Below are positions 46,904-55,219 of a DNA stretch of 64,000 bases, one piece after another; position 1 is the stretch's first letter; each line of letters starts with the position of its first letter. The position numbers and the translations under genes are program-made. The notes under the pieces are model-generated. The model was not told where the DNA came from. It ran no database searches and saw only the letters and a list, made by a program, of their open reading frames with translations. Source of the DNA: Candidatus Roseilinea sp. (GTDB taxonomy: Bacteria > Chloroflexota > Anaerolineae > J036 > Brachytrichaceae). The stretch covers positions 744,001-808,000 of the forward strand of contig AP024676.1 in assembly GCA_025998955.1 (NCBI GenBank), written 5' to 3'.

Positions 46904-48094
46904 ATGATTCGATTCGAGAGAACGGTTTACTTGCTGTGGGCGCTCCACGCCGTCGCAGTCGGCCTGGTTGCATGCACATCGCCACCGGAGACCCTCGAGC
47001 CGACGCCGCAGATCTCGGTGACCTACTACCCGGCTGCTACACCGACGCCGCAACCCATGCCCATCGCCGCATCTTTCATCGAGCCGGAGGGTACTTCGAC
47101 GCAAACGTCCGGCCTCGCCGCGCCTGCAGTGCCATCGTCCACCCCGGCCCCGTCCTTTCCGCTGCCGGGCCCATCGGCGCTGCTGGCCGGCATCCGCCAC
47201 GAGCACCAGACGTGGAACAATTGCGGCCCGGCCACCGTTTCGATGCTGCTGTCGTACTTCGGACGCACCGAGACGCAGCGCCATGCCGCGCGCTTCCTCA
47301 AGCCCGACCGAGAGGACAAGAACGTCAGCCCGGACGAACTCGCCGCCTATGCGCGATCACTCGGCTTAGAGGCGCGCGTCATCGCCGGCGGCGACCTGAA
47401 TCTGATCCGCACGTTTGTCGCCAACGGGCTGCCGGTCATCGTCGAGACCTGGTTCATCCCCGAGCCGAACGACGAGATGGGTCACTATCAGCTCGTGATC
47501 GGTTACGACGAAGATGAGCTGATCTTCTACGACTCCTATCAAGGGCCGGACGTGCGCGCGCCTATTGCACAGTTCGATCCGCTGTGGAAGGTCTTCAACC
47601 GCACCATGCTGGTGGCCTATACCGCGCCGACGCGGCTGCTGGTAGAGGCCATCTTGGGCGAGCGTGCTGACGAGCGCATGATGTACGAGCACGCGCTGGC
47701 GCAGGCGCAAGCCGAGGTCGCCGCCGATCCGCGCGACAAATTCGCCTGGTTCAACGTCGGCACCAACCTGCTTGCACTCGGCGACGTCGCCGGCGCAGCC
47801 GACGCCTTCGACAAGGCGCGCGCGCTCAAACTGCCGTGGCGCATGCTGTGGTACCAGTTCGGCCCATACGTCGCTTACTTCGAGCTGGGGCGCTATGCCG
47901 ACGTGATCGAGCTGGCGACGGCCACGCTGCGCCGGACGAAGAACCTGGAGGAGAGCCTGTATTGGCGCGGGCGCGCCTATGCAGCCATCGGCAACGTCAA
48001 AGCTGCGCGGGCCGATTTCCAGGCCGCGCTGCGCTTCAACCCGCATTACGCCGCCGCCCGCGAGGCGCTCGACGCAATGGGGATGTCGAGGTAA
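46904..48094 (+). CDS. C39-like cysteine peptidase/TPR lipoprotein
   Basis: 396 residues. Signal with lipobox GLVAC near residue 26, a Pro/Thr-rich linker, then a C39-like papain fold: catalytic Cys in WNNCGPATVSMLLSYFG, His in MGHYQLVIGYDEDELIFYD, with an Asp nearby. The C-terminal third holds three TPR units (FAWFNVGTNLLALGDVAGAA, YVAYFELGRYADVIELATAT, YWRGRAYAAIGNVKAARADF). Surface-anchored peptidase-like protein; peptide substrate unknown. ATG at 46904 gives the shortest consistent signal peptide. Confidence 0.82.
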   Translation: MIRFERTVYLLWALHAVAVGLVACTSPPETLEPTPQISVTYYPAATPTPQPMPIAASFIEPEGTSTQTSGLAAPAVPSSTPAPSFPLPGPSALLAGIRHEHQTWNNCGPATVSMLLSYFGRTETQRHAARFLKPDREDKNVSPDELAAYARSLGLEARVIAGGDLNLIRTFVANGLPVIVETWFIPEPNDEMGHYQLVIGYDEDELIFYDSYQGPDVRAPIAQFDPLWKVFNRTMLVAYTAPTRLLVEAILGERADERMMYEHALAQAQAEVAADPRDKFAWFNVGTNLLALGDVAGAADAFDKARALKLPWRMLWYQFGPYVAYFELGRYADVIELATATLRRTKNLEESLYWRGRAYAAIGNVKAARADFQAALRFNPHYAAAREALDAMGMSR

Positions 48095-48135
48095 CACGCT
48101 CGCGGGCGAACCCATGGGACGCTCGGAGTGCGGCG

Positions 48136-49296
48136 TCACGCTGTCGCTTGCGCAAGGGAGGTCAATTGCCTACCCACAATCTTAGCTGCCGCCCGCACGC
48201 TCACGGTGAAACCGAAGAACGGGCCGAAGTCCCGCCCGGCGGCGAAGCTGGTGAAGAACAGACCGGGCACACTGCTTTGGAAGTGCGCATCCAAGCAGGG
48301 GTAGCCGTTGACGATGCACAGCCGGTCGAGCAGATTGCCTGCTGCTAAGAAGGGCACGCGCTGCACGTCCACGGCATAGCCGGTGGCGACGATGATGTGG
48401 TCTATCTCGAGGCGCACGCCATCGTCCAGGGTCACGATGAGCGCGCCGTCCGGCGCAACTTCGGCGCGCACGATACAAGTGCGCGGATGGAACGTGACGT
48501 TGGGCTGATGCACGCGCGCGTCCAGCCATGGCTCGACTTTCAATCGCCCTTCGGCCCACAGCCGGTAGCGGTAGCCTTCCTGCTCTTCGCTCGACAGCCT
48601 GCGGAACCACGCCGGATCGTCCACCATACCCTCGACGAGGGGCGACACCCATGACCAATCGGCCTCGACGAAGCGTGGCGTATCGTGGCGATAGCTCAGG
48701 TGCACGTGCTGCGCGCCAGCTTCGCGCAACAAAGCGGCCCACTCGAAGGCACTTTGCCGGCCGCCGATGATCAACACGCGCCGGCCGGCATACGCGTCCA
48801 GGTGGACGGCGTCGCACGTGTGCGCATAGCGGCCTGCCGGCAGGAGGGTCGCCAAGTCGCGCGGCACATTCGCGAAATAGCGAAAGCCGATCGCGACGAC
48901 GACGTTGCGAGCGACGATCCGGCTGCCGTCATCCAGCTCGGCGGCAAAGGCATCGCCGGTTCGCTCGAGTCGCGTCACGTAGGCCGGCCAGATGTCAAGG
49001 CGTTTGCGCTCGATGAACCAGCGTGCGTAGTCGAGGTAGCGTTCCAACGATAGCGGTGTAGCCTGCGCAACGGTGATGCTCCGTTCGGCAAGATAGCGCT
49101 GGATGGTGGCTTCATCGTCAGGGTCGAGGTGCCAGTCGCACCCCGAGCGCAGATACATGCCCTTCGGCATGTGCGCCGTCCAGAATTCCATCGGCCTGCC
49201 GACGATGCGATAGTCGAGGCCGCGGGCGGAGAGATAAGCCGCCAGGCTCAAGCCGAACGGCCCGGCACCGATGACGAGCGTCTGGGTATCGGACAT
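48136..49296 (-). CDS. FAD/NAD(P)-binding oxidoreductase (flavin monooxygenase-like)
   Basis: 386 residues from the preferred start. N-terminal FAD motif LVIGAGPFGLSLAAYLSARG, a second dinucleotide motif RVLIIGGRQSAFEWAALL, and C-terminal DHIIVATGYAVDVQRVPFL, the ATG motif of class B flavoproteins. Likely hydroxylates or oxidises a small molecule with NAD(P)H. The longer frame to 49332 runs through a repeat-rich stretch; ATG at 49296 starts with the FAD motif. Alone between repeats and the thiolase. Confidence 0.82.
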   Translation of the reverse strand: MSDTQTLVIGAGPFGLSLAAYLSARGLDYRIVGRPMEFWTAHMPKGMYLRSGCDWHLDPDDEATIQRYLAERSITVAQATPLSLERYLDYARWFIERKRLDIWPAYVTRLERTGDAFAAELDDGSRIVARNVVVAIGFRYFANVPRDLATLLPAGRYAHTCDAVHLDAYAGRRVLIIGGRQSAFEWAALLREAGAQHVHLSYRHDTPRFVEADWSWVSPLVEGMVDDPAWFRRLSSEEQEGYRYRLWAEGRLKVEPWLDARVHQPNVTFHPRTCIVRAEVAPDGALIVTLDDGVRLEIDHIIVATGYAVDVQRVPFLAAGNLLDRLCIVNGYPCLDAHFQSSVPGLFFTSFAAGRDFGPFFGFTVSVRAAAKIVGRQLTSLAQATA

Positions 49297-49299
49297 AGG

Positions 49300-49357
49300 G
49301 TCAGAAGTCGGTCGAGTCGAGAGTTCGTCCACGATCCATGATCAATGACCCATGATC
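49300..49357. repeat. Period-7 repeat region upstream of the flavoprotein gene
   Basis: GGTCAGA-AGTCGGT-CGAGTCG-AGAGTTC on the left and TCCATGA-TCAATGA-CCCATGA-TCCCACG (49334-49361) on the right both show seven-base periods. It explains why the flavoprotein frame extends 12 codons upstream of its likely start. Confidence 0.6.
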
Positions 49358-49369
49358 CCACGACTCTCC

Positions 49370-50578
49370 TTACAACATCTCGACCGCCAGCGCCACCGCC
49401 TCGCCACCGCCCAGGCACAGTGTGGCAATGCCGCGTTGCGAGTTGCGTTGTCGCAGCGCGTGCAGCAGCGTGACGAGGATGCGCGCGCCGGTCGAACCGA
49501 GCGCGTGGCCAAGCGCAATCGCGCCGCCGTTCACGTTCACCTTATCCCAATCCCAGCCCAAATCGGCCAGCGCGTAGCCGTTGGCCAGCACCTGCGCGGC
49601 GAAGGCTTCGTTGATCTCGATCAGATCTACTTGGGCGAGCGTCCAACCGATCTTGTCTAACAGGCGCGGCACCGCTTTGGCCGGCGCATCGAAGATGAAC
49701 TTCGGCTCGACGGCGGCCTGAGCATAGCCGGCGATGCGCGCTATTGGCTGCGCGCCGAGCTGACGGGCTTTCGATTCGCTGGCAATGACGAGCGCAGCGG
49801 CGCCGTCGTTCAGCCCGGGCGCATTGCCGGCCGTCACCCGCCCGCCATCTTTGAAGGCCGGCTTGAGCTTCGCCAGCGCTTCGAGCGACGTGTCGCGGCG
49901 CGGGCCTTCATCTTGCGAGACCAGGATCGGGTCGCCCTTCGTTCGGTTCACCCGCACCGGGATGATCTCGGCATCGAAGCGCCCGGCATCCATCGCGGCG
50001 ATGGCTTTCTGATGGCTGCTCAGCGCGTAGCGATCCATTGCCTCGCGCGTGACCTCGAATTCGTCGGCGATGAACTCAGCCGCGTTTCCCATGGCCCAAT
50101 CCTCGAAGGCGCACCACAAGCCGTCCACCACCAATGCGTCTTCGAGTGCCAGATGGCCGAAGCGCATCTGGCCCAGCCGGCCGCGCACCAAATGCGGCGC
50201 GTTGCTCATACTCTCGACCCCGCCGACCACGAACAGCGCGCCGTCGCCGGCCTTGATGGCCTGTGCTGCGAATATCGCCGCCTTGAGGCCGGCGCCGCAT
50301 ACTTTGTTGATCGAACTCGCGCCGACGGTGTGCGGCAAGCCGCCGAGGATGGCCGCCTGACGCGCCACGTTCTGGCCGACGCCGGCCGAGACGACGTTGC
50401 CCATGAGCACCTCGTCAATTTCATCCAAGCGGGTGAGGCCGGCGCGCTCGACCGCCGCGCGCACGGCGATCGCGCCCAGTTCGCCCGCTTTTAGCGGCGC
50501 CAGCGCCCCGCCAAGCTTGCCCACCGGCGTGCGCGCCGCGCTCAGGATCACAGGGGTGGTTTCGGCGTTCGCTGTCAT
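49370..50578 (-). CDS. Acetyl-CoA acetyltransferase (thiolase)
   Basis: 402 residues; condenses or cleaves acetoacetyl-CoA. Acyl-enzyme Cys in INKVCGAGLKAAIFAAQAI, ALGHALGSTGARI with the catalytic His, and second Cys in GIATLCLGGGEAVALAVE. Length normal for biosynthetic thiolases. Its start overlaps the RAYT gene's stop by 4 bases, so the transposase-like gene is co-translated upstream of it. Confidence 0.93.
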   Translation of the reverse strand: MTANAETTPVILSAARTPVGKLGGALAPLKAGELGAIAVRAAVERAGLTRLDEIDEVLMGNVVSAGVGQNVARQAAILGGLPHTVGASSINKVCGAGLKAAIFAAQAIKAGDGALFVVGGVESMSNAPHLVRGRLGQMRFGHLALEDALVVDGLWCAFEDWAMGNAAEFIADEFEVTREAMDRYALSSHQKAIAAMDAGRFDAEIIPVRVNRTKGDPILVSQDEGPRRDTSLEALAKLKPAFKDGGRVTAGNAPGLNDGAAALVIASESKARQLGAQPIARIAGYAQAAVEPKFIFDAPAKAVPRLLDKIGWTLAQVDLIEINEAFAAQVLANGYALADLGWDWDKVNVNGGAIALGHALGSTGARILVTLLHALRQRNSQRGIATLCLGGGEAVALAVEML

Positions 50579-51129
50579 ATTTCATGTGGTCGTAAATGGC
50601 TGGCGGGATTCTCGCGATCCAATGCCCAGTTCATTGGATTGTTCTCGATATACTCGCGAATGGCATGTAGCTCGCGTTCATTGCGGATAATGCGCTCGTA
50701 GTAGTTACGTTGCCAAACTGGCATGCTTGGAGTATTGCGGGCTACATTGATGCGCTTGGTTGCGGCAGCCTTGAAACCAGCCATTAACGCCGACAGTGAT
50801 TTCGGCACCGGACCTATTGGTAGAGGCGACCGGCCGGTCGCCCCTACGCTGGTCACATCTATCTCCTCGCCCAAGATCAAGACGACAGCATGAAAGTGAT
50901 TGGGCATGACCACGTAGACATCTAACGCGATCTCGCGACGAATCTCGGCGGACTTGAGCCACTCTTCTTCGACAATGAGCCCAAAATCGTTGAGTTGCAC
51001 TTGACCTAACTCGGACACACTGCCGAACAAACACTCGCGGCGATGCGTGCAAACTGTGACGAAGTACGCGCCGGGCTGGCGGTAATCGTAACCCCGAAAT
51101 CGGATCGAATGGCGCTGTAATCGTCGCAT
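50575..51129 (-). CDS. REP-associated tyrosine transposase (RAYT, Y1 HUH family)
   Basis: 184 residues. FVTVCTHRRECLFG strand, HUH pair in VVMPNHFHAVVLIL, and the C-terminal VWQRNYYERIIRNERELHAI with the tyrosine nucleophile, then YIENNPMNWALD. These enzymes are linked to palindromic REP elements in many bacteria. No inverted REP pair was seen right beside it; a heptameric patch follows at 51175. Full-length by family standards. Confidence 0.88.
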   Translation of the reverse strand: MRRLQRHSIRFRGYDYRQPGAYFVTVCTHRRECLFGSVSELGQVQLNDFGLIVEEEWLKSAEIRREIALDVYVVMPNHFHAVVLILGEEIDVTSVGATGRSPLPIGPVPKSLSALMAGFKAAATKRINVARNTPSMPVWQRNYYERIIRNERELHAIREYIENNPMNWALDRENPASHLRPHEI

Positions 51130-51174
51130 AAACCTGCTGCGTTACCCTAGATTCTAAATCTACGTCATGCAGGT

Positions 51175-51203
51175 GTAGCTCTTCGCTCGCAGCTCACCGC
51201 TCC
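51175..51203. repeat. Period-7 repeat patch at the 3' end of the NERD helicase gene
   Basis: TAGCTCT-TCGCTCG-CAGCTCA-CCGCTCC; four degenerate units of seven bases. The helicase stop codon (51194-51196, minus strand) lies within it. Confidence 0.5.
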
Positions 51204-52879
51204 TCCGCGAACGCCTGACGCACCATCGCGTCGCCACCCTCACGCGCCAGCAATACGATCAGATGTGCGCTGGCGCGCGAGCACGCTACATATAGCAGGC
51301 GCGGCACGTCCTTCATCCAGTCGCCGATCCACGAGACATCCACGTTGGTCAGGATGACCACCGGGCTCTCCAGGCCCTTGAAGCTGTGGACGGTGGCACA
51401 GTAGATCGCTTCGCCGCGCCGGGCCGGATCGTCGGTCAGGTGCGGACGAAGGACGGTGGCGTGCTTCATCAGCCATTCCAATCGTGCGCCGGCCAGCACG
51501 GTGATGTGCTCGGGCGGCACCCGCTCTTCGCCGATAAGGCGGTCGAGCACGCGCTGCAATTCGGGGATGAACGGGCGCTTGCCCTCGCACCATACGATCT
51601 CCGGCGGCACGCCCTCCGGCCCGCCTGATAGCGGCTGCGTCTGGCCCTGATAGAACTTCATCACCTGGGCGTGGATGCGCTGCGTGCTGCGGCAGTTGAC
51701 GGTGAGCTCGAATGGCTCGCCGGAGATGGGCAACTGGCGTGAGCGCGGATAGAGCTTCTGGTTGTCGTCGTAGAAGATGTAGAGAATGCCGCCGTCGGGA
51801 TCACGCAGAGTCATCTGCAGCGGCACCCACCACTCGTCGGCGAAGTCTTGGCCCTCGTCGGCGACGATGGCATCGAAGCGGGGGCCGAGCCTTTCCACGG
51901 CGGCCAGGAGCGCCTCGGGCAGTTGGCGATCGTAGAAGGCTTGCTCGTCGTCGCCCATCACCGGCAGCACGCCGGCCTCTTCTGCGAACCGCGCGCACAA
52001 ATCGTGAAAATTGAGCACATCCAGATTGGCACGGCCGGCCAGCCGGCCCTGTAACTCGGCGGCCAAGCGTTTATTGAAGCAGGTGAGCAACACGCGCATG
52101 CCCTGCTGCGCCAGGCGGGTCGCTTTCTCGACGGCGAGGAGGGTTTTGCCCGAGCCGGCGCAGCCGCAAATCTTCGCGCGGCGTTGGCGGTTGAGCATGT
52201 TAAGGATGGCGAATTGCTGGTCGGTGAGGCGAATGAGTTCGTGCTGCCATCGGGCGATCTCGCCCCACAGCGCCGGTCGTAGCTCGCGCGGCGCGGCCAG
52301 CAGCTTCATCAGTGCGTCGTGGGCGGCGAGCCGAGCCACGGCGTCGCAGCGCGACTCCCCCTGACAGTGACGCATGGCACGGGCGACCCAGCCGGCGAGG
52401 TCGGCCAGGTCGGATCGGTCGAGCACGATGGCGCGCGGCTTGTCCGGCCCGAGCAGATCGTCGCCGACTACGACATCAGGAAAAGCGACGGCGTGGCCGA
52501 GGAGGAACTGCCGGAGCCCCGGCGCGGAACGCTGCAGCGCGTCGCGCAGGGCGTATTTGCCCTCCCTGGCTTGGGCGAAAGGATCGTGGATGCGCGAGAC
52601 GCGCCCGCTGCGGCCGGTGCTCGTCCACTCACCGGTCTGGGGATTCCAGGCGATCGCGCCGCCCTTGACCTCGATCACCAGGATGCCGTTTTGGGGATGG
52701 GCGATGACGAAATCGGCCTCACCGTCGCGCGGGCGGCCGTCGGCGGTCACGCTCTGCCAGGCCACGCTATGGAAAACCGCGTAGTCATCGCCGAGCGACT
52801 GCCGGAAGCACTCATAGAGCAAGCGCTCGGCGTCGCTCTTCGTCTCCACCGCGATCGGAGCAGGAATCATGCGGGCCAT
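51194..52879 (-). CDS. NERD-domain UvrD-like DNA helicase
   Basis: 561 residues. N-terminal NERD nuclease-related domain (about 15-130; DGEADFVIAHPQNGILVIEV with the D...EVK acidic/lysine pattern in VIEVKGG) followed by an SF1 helicase: Walker A CGCAGSGKTLLAVEKA, Walker B FDAIVADEGQDFADEWW, ATVHSFKGLESPVVILTN and VACSRASAHLIVLL. Such proteins are linked to DNA repair or defence. It is divergent from the CRISPR-associated gene at 53014, sharing a 134-base promoter region with an inverted repeat. Confidence 0.88.
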   Translation of the reverse strand: MARMIPAPIAVETKSDAERLLYECFRQSLGDDYAVFHSVAWQSVTADGRPRDGEADFVIAHPQNGILVIEVKGGAIAWNPQTGEWTSTGRSGRVSRIHDPFAQAREGKYALRDALQRSAPGLRQFLLGHAVAFPDVVVGDDLLGPDKPRAIVLDRSDLADLAGWVARAMRHCQGESRCDAVARLAAHDALMKLLAAPRELRPALWGEIARWQHELIRLTDQQFAILNMLNRQRRAKICGCAGSGKTLLAVEKATRLAQQGMRVLLTCFNKRLAAELQGRLAGRANLDVLNFHDLCARFAEEAGVLPVMGDDEQAFYDRQLPEALLAAVERLGPRFDAIVADEGQDFADEWWVPLQMTLRDPDGGILYIFYDDNQKLYPRSRQLPISGEPFELTVNCRSTQRIHAQVMKFYQGQTQPLSGGPEGVPPEIVWCEGKRPFIPELQRVLDRLIGEERVPPEHITVLAGARLEWLMKHATVLRPHLTDDPARRGEAIYCATVHSFKGLESPVVILTNVDVSWIGDWMKDVPRLLYVACSRASAHLIVLLAREGGDAMVRQAFAEER

Positions 52880-52907
52880 CGTCCATCCGTCTCCCTGAGC
52901 AAAGTTC

Positions 52908-52957
52908 TAGTCGCACCGGTGCACGTAATATGCACTATCACCCGCGCAATGCGACTA
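52908..52957. promoter_or_regulatory. Inverted-repeat candidate operator between NERD helicase and CARF-HTH genes
   Basis: TAGTCGCA (52908-52915) and TGCGACTA (52950-52957) are perfect complements with centres 42 bases apart (about four helical turns). Inside is a second pair GTGCA/TGCAC (52919-52923, 52931-52935) around CGTAATA. The arrangement suits a dimeric or tetrameric regulator; the adjacent HTH protein is the obvious candidate. Confidence 0.5.
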
Positions 52958-53013
52958 ACCATTCAAACCCTAGGGCAGGACGCTGCGGAGTGCGTTCCCG
53001 ACGTTAGAAAGCG

Positions 53014-53862
53014 ATGTCACAAATCCTAGTCGCCACCCTCAGCACCGAGCCGCAAGGGGTGACGCGCGTGCTCGACGCGCTGCTCCGGCGCGGCTACGAC
53101 ATCCGCGAGGTCGCCGTTATCCATACGACGGGCGAGGCCATCCGTCAGGCCATCGCGCGCTTGGACGCGGAGTTCGAGTCCGGCGTTTATCCAAATATCC
53201 GATACCGACGCATTCCCCTGATCTGCCAGGCGCAACCGGTGACCGACATTCGATCCGAGGCCGACGCCGGCGCGCTGTTGCAGGCACTGTATCGCACGCT
53301 GCGCGCCGCGCGGCACGCCGGCCAGACCATTCACCTCAGCATCACCAGCGGGCGGAAGACGATGGCCGTGTATGCCATGGTGGCCGCGCAATTGGTCTTC
53401 CGCGACGGCGATTACGCCTGGCACATGCTCTCTTTGGATCGTTGGAGCGGCGAAGAGAAGCGCATGCACCTCGAACCCGGCGAGCGCGTCGAGTTGGTCG
53501 CCGTGCCGGTGTTGCGCTGGTCGGATGCTTCGGCGGCGGCCATTCTCGATGCGACCGATGACCCGTGGGAAGCGATTCAGCGCCAGCGTCGGCTGGCGCA
53601 GGCGGACGCGGCGCGCCGCCGGCGCGAGTTCCTGGAGCACTACCTCACGCCGGCCGAGCGCCGGGTGTGCGAGCTGCTCGCGCGCGAGGGGCTGGACAAC
53701 GCGGCCTTGGCGCGCCGCCTGTCGCTGAGCGAACAGACGGTCGCCAACCACCTGTCCAAGATCTATCGCAAGTTCGGCGAGTGGCGTGGGGAGGCCGGCG
53801 GCAGCCGCGCGGCGCTCATCGCCGAGTTCGCAGGCCATTTGGCCGCGCAGAACCCGGAGTAG
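53014..53862 (+). CDS. CARF-domain protein fused to a LuxR-type HTH (candidate CRISPR second-messenger regulator)
   Basis: 282 residues. The N-terminal 165 or so residues look like the NE0113-type CARF/ring nuclease family: ILVATLSTEPQGVTRVLDAL, VAVIHTTGEAIRQAI, and ligand-loop motif HLSITSGRKTMAVYAMVAAQ. Residues about 210-258 form a LuxR/GerE-type HTH: LTPAERRVCELLAREGLDNA, ALARRLSLSEQTVANHLSKI. CARF domains bind cyclic oligoadenylates made by Cas10. The combination predicts a cA-responsive transcription factor or a ring nuclease with regulatory output. It precedes the cmr operon by 155 bases. Confidence 0.8.
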   Translation: MSQILVATLSTEPQGVTRVLDALLRRGYDIREVAVIHTTGEAIRQAIARLDAEFESGVYPNIRYRRIPLICQAQPVTDIRSEADAGALLQALYRTLRAARHAGQTIHLSITSGRKTMAVYAMVAAQLVFRDGDYAWHMLSLDRWSGEEKRMHLEPGERVELVAVPVLRWSDASAAAILDATDDPWEAIQRQRRLAQADAARRRREFLEHYLTPAERRVCELLAREGLDNAALARRLSLSEQTVANHLSKIYRKFGEWRGEAGGSRAALIAEFAGHLAAQNPE

Positions 53863-53875
53863 GCGAAGGCTCAGA

Positions 53876-53891
53876 TAGTAGAGATCTACTA
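53876..53891. promoter_or_regulatory. Perfect palindrome upstream of the cmr operon
   Basis: TAGTAGA-GA-TCTACTA is a 7-2-7 palindrome 14 bases after the CARF-HTH stop and 125 bases before cmr1. It shares TAGT...ACTA outer bases with the inverted repeat at 52908-52957. The remaining DNA to 54016 shows no second gene; a candidate site for the neighbouring HTH protein. Confidence 0.5.
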
Positions 53892-54016
53892 CGAAAAATG
53901 GTAATTTCACATGATGCGATTTCGCCGCGAAGGCGCGAAGATCGCGTTGCGCGAGCCGTGCATTTGCGCGCCGCATGCGCCGGGCAGCCGCTCGCGGGAA
54001 GCGCAAGGGAGGACGT

Positions 54017-55219
54017 ATGAGCGAAACACCGAGTTTGACCGTGACTCTGGAGACGGTGACGCCGATGTTTTTGGGAGGCGCAGACCCGCGCGGCGCGCCG
54101 GAGCTGCGCCCGCCGAGCTTCCGCGGCGCGATGCGATATTGGTTGCGGGCGCTCGTAGGCGCTGCTGGCGAACAGGCAATGCGCGATCACGAAGGACGCC
54201 TGTTCGGCGTCGGCGGCGATGCGTCTACTGCTGGCGCAGTCAGCTTACGCTTGTCGCAATCAGCTAGACCTCCGAGCCAGTCCTATACCGGTTTAGCCAA
54301 CGGACGCGCAGGAACCGGCTACTTGTGGTTCGCAGCGCGCAGAACGAGGAACGAGGCTGAACGCTATGCCATCATGCCGACCGCCTTCACTCTGACGCTC
54401 ACCGCATCGCGAAGCAATCAGCTAGGGCGGGATTTGGAGCAAGCCACAGCCGTGTTGTGGCTGTTAACGCGATTGGGCGGCATCGGCGCGCGCAGCCACC
54501 GCTTTGCCGGTGGCGTGCAGGTGTCTAAAGTGCAGTCGCCTCACCATGCCGACAGCCTGATTGTCCGTCTGCCCGTCCGCGCTAACTCACCGCAGAGCTT
54601 GGCTCAGGAGATTACCGAGGGTATTCGCGCAGCGCGTCGCGCTTTCGATATGCAGAATCCAGTGGTGCCGGCGCCAGACCAATTCGATGTGCTGCACCCG
54701 GACCGTTGCCGGATCTTTGTGCTCGATCGCGTTTTCTCCTCCTGGAAGCAAGCAGTTGAGCAAATAGGCCAGGTTTATCAGCGGTTCCGCTACCTGCGCC
54801 GGCCAGACTACACCGTGGTAAAGCAAGCAATGATCAGCGGTCAAGACTTGCGCGGCACGGTTGAGAGAGCTGCGTTCGGGCTGCCAATTCCCTTCTTCTA
54901 TCGCTCGCTGGGCAATCGCACGGGCACGCTTCAAGCTAAGCAGAAGGATGACACGTTGGATCGTCGCGCCTCACCACTGTGGATGCGCACGGTCAAGCTT
55001 AGCAATGACCAATATGCGGTCGTGTTCACGTGGTTCAAGAGCCAGTTTTTGCCTCCGAATGCAGAGTTGCTGTTGACCGAGCGCAATCAGCCTAACCTGC
55101 ACGGGCGACAGCTCCCAACCGATCAACTCATCTCAACTTTCCTACAAGGGAGCGATAAGCAAAACCAATCTGCCCTCAAGGACGTCGGCTATAGCCTGCT
55201 GGAGGTGGATCTGAAATGA
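54017..55219 (+). CDS. cmr1: Type III-B RAMP protein Cmr1
   Basis: 400 residues. RAMP start TVTLETVTPMFLGGADPRGA, PPSFRGAMRYWLRAL (the Cmr1 RWWxR-like helix), G-rich loop GVGGDASTAGAVSLRL, and GIGARSHRFAGG. Cmr1 caps the 3' end of the crRNA in the Cmr complex. A frame extends to 53975, but AGGGAGG 6 bases before the ATG at 54017 and the family N-terminus set the start. Its stop overlaps cmr2 by 4 bases. Confidence 0.92.
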   Translation: MSETPSLTVTLETVTPMFLGGADPRGAPELRPPSFRGAMRYWLRALVGAAGEQAMRDHEGRLFGVGGDASTAGAVSLRLSQSARPPSQSYTGLANGRAGTGYLWFAARRTRNEAERYAIMPTAFTLTLTASRSNQLGRDLEQATAVLWLLTRLGGIGARSHRFAGGVQVSKVQSPHHADSLIVRLPVRANSPQSLAQEITEGIRAARRAFDMQNPVVPAPDQFDVLHPDRCRIFVLDRVFSSWKQAVEQIGQVYQRFRYLRRPDYTVVKQAMISGQDLRGTVERAAFGLPIPFFYRSLGNRTGTLQAKQKDDTLDRRASPLWMRTVKLSNDQYAVVFTWFKSQFLPPNAELLLTERNQPNLHGRQLPTDQLISTFLQGSDKQNQSALKDVGYSLLEVDLK

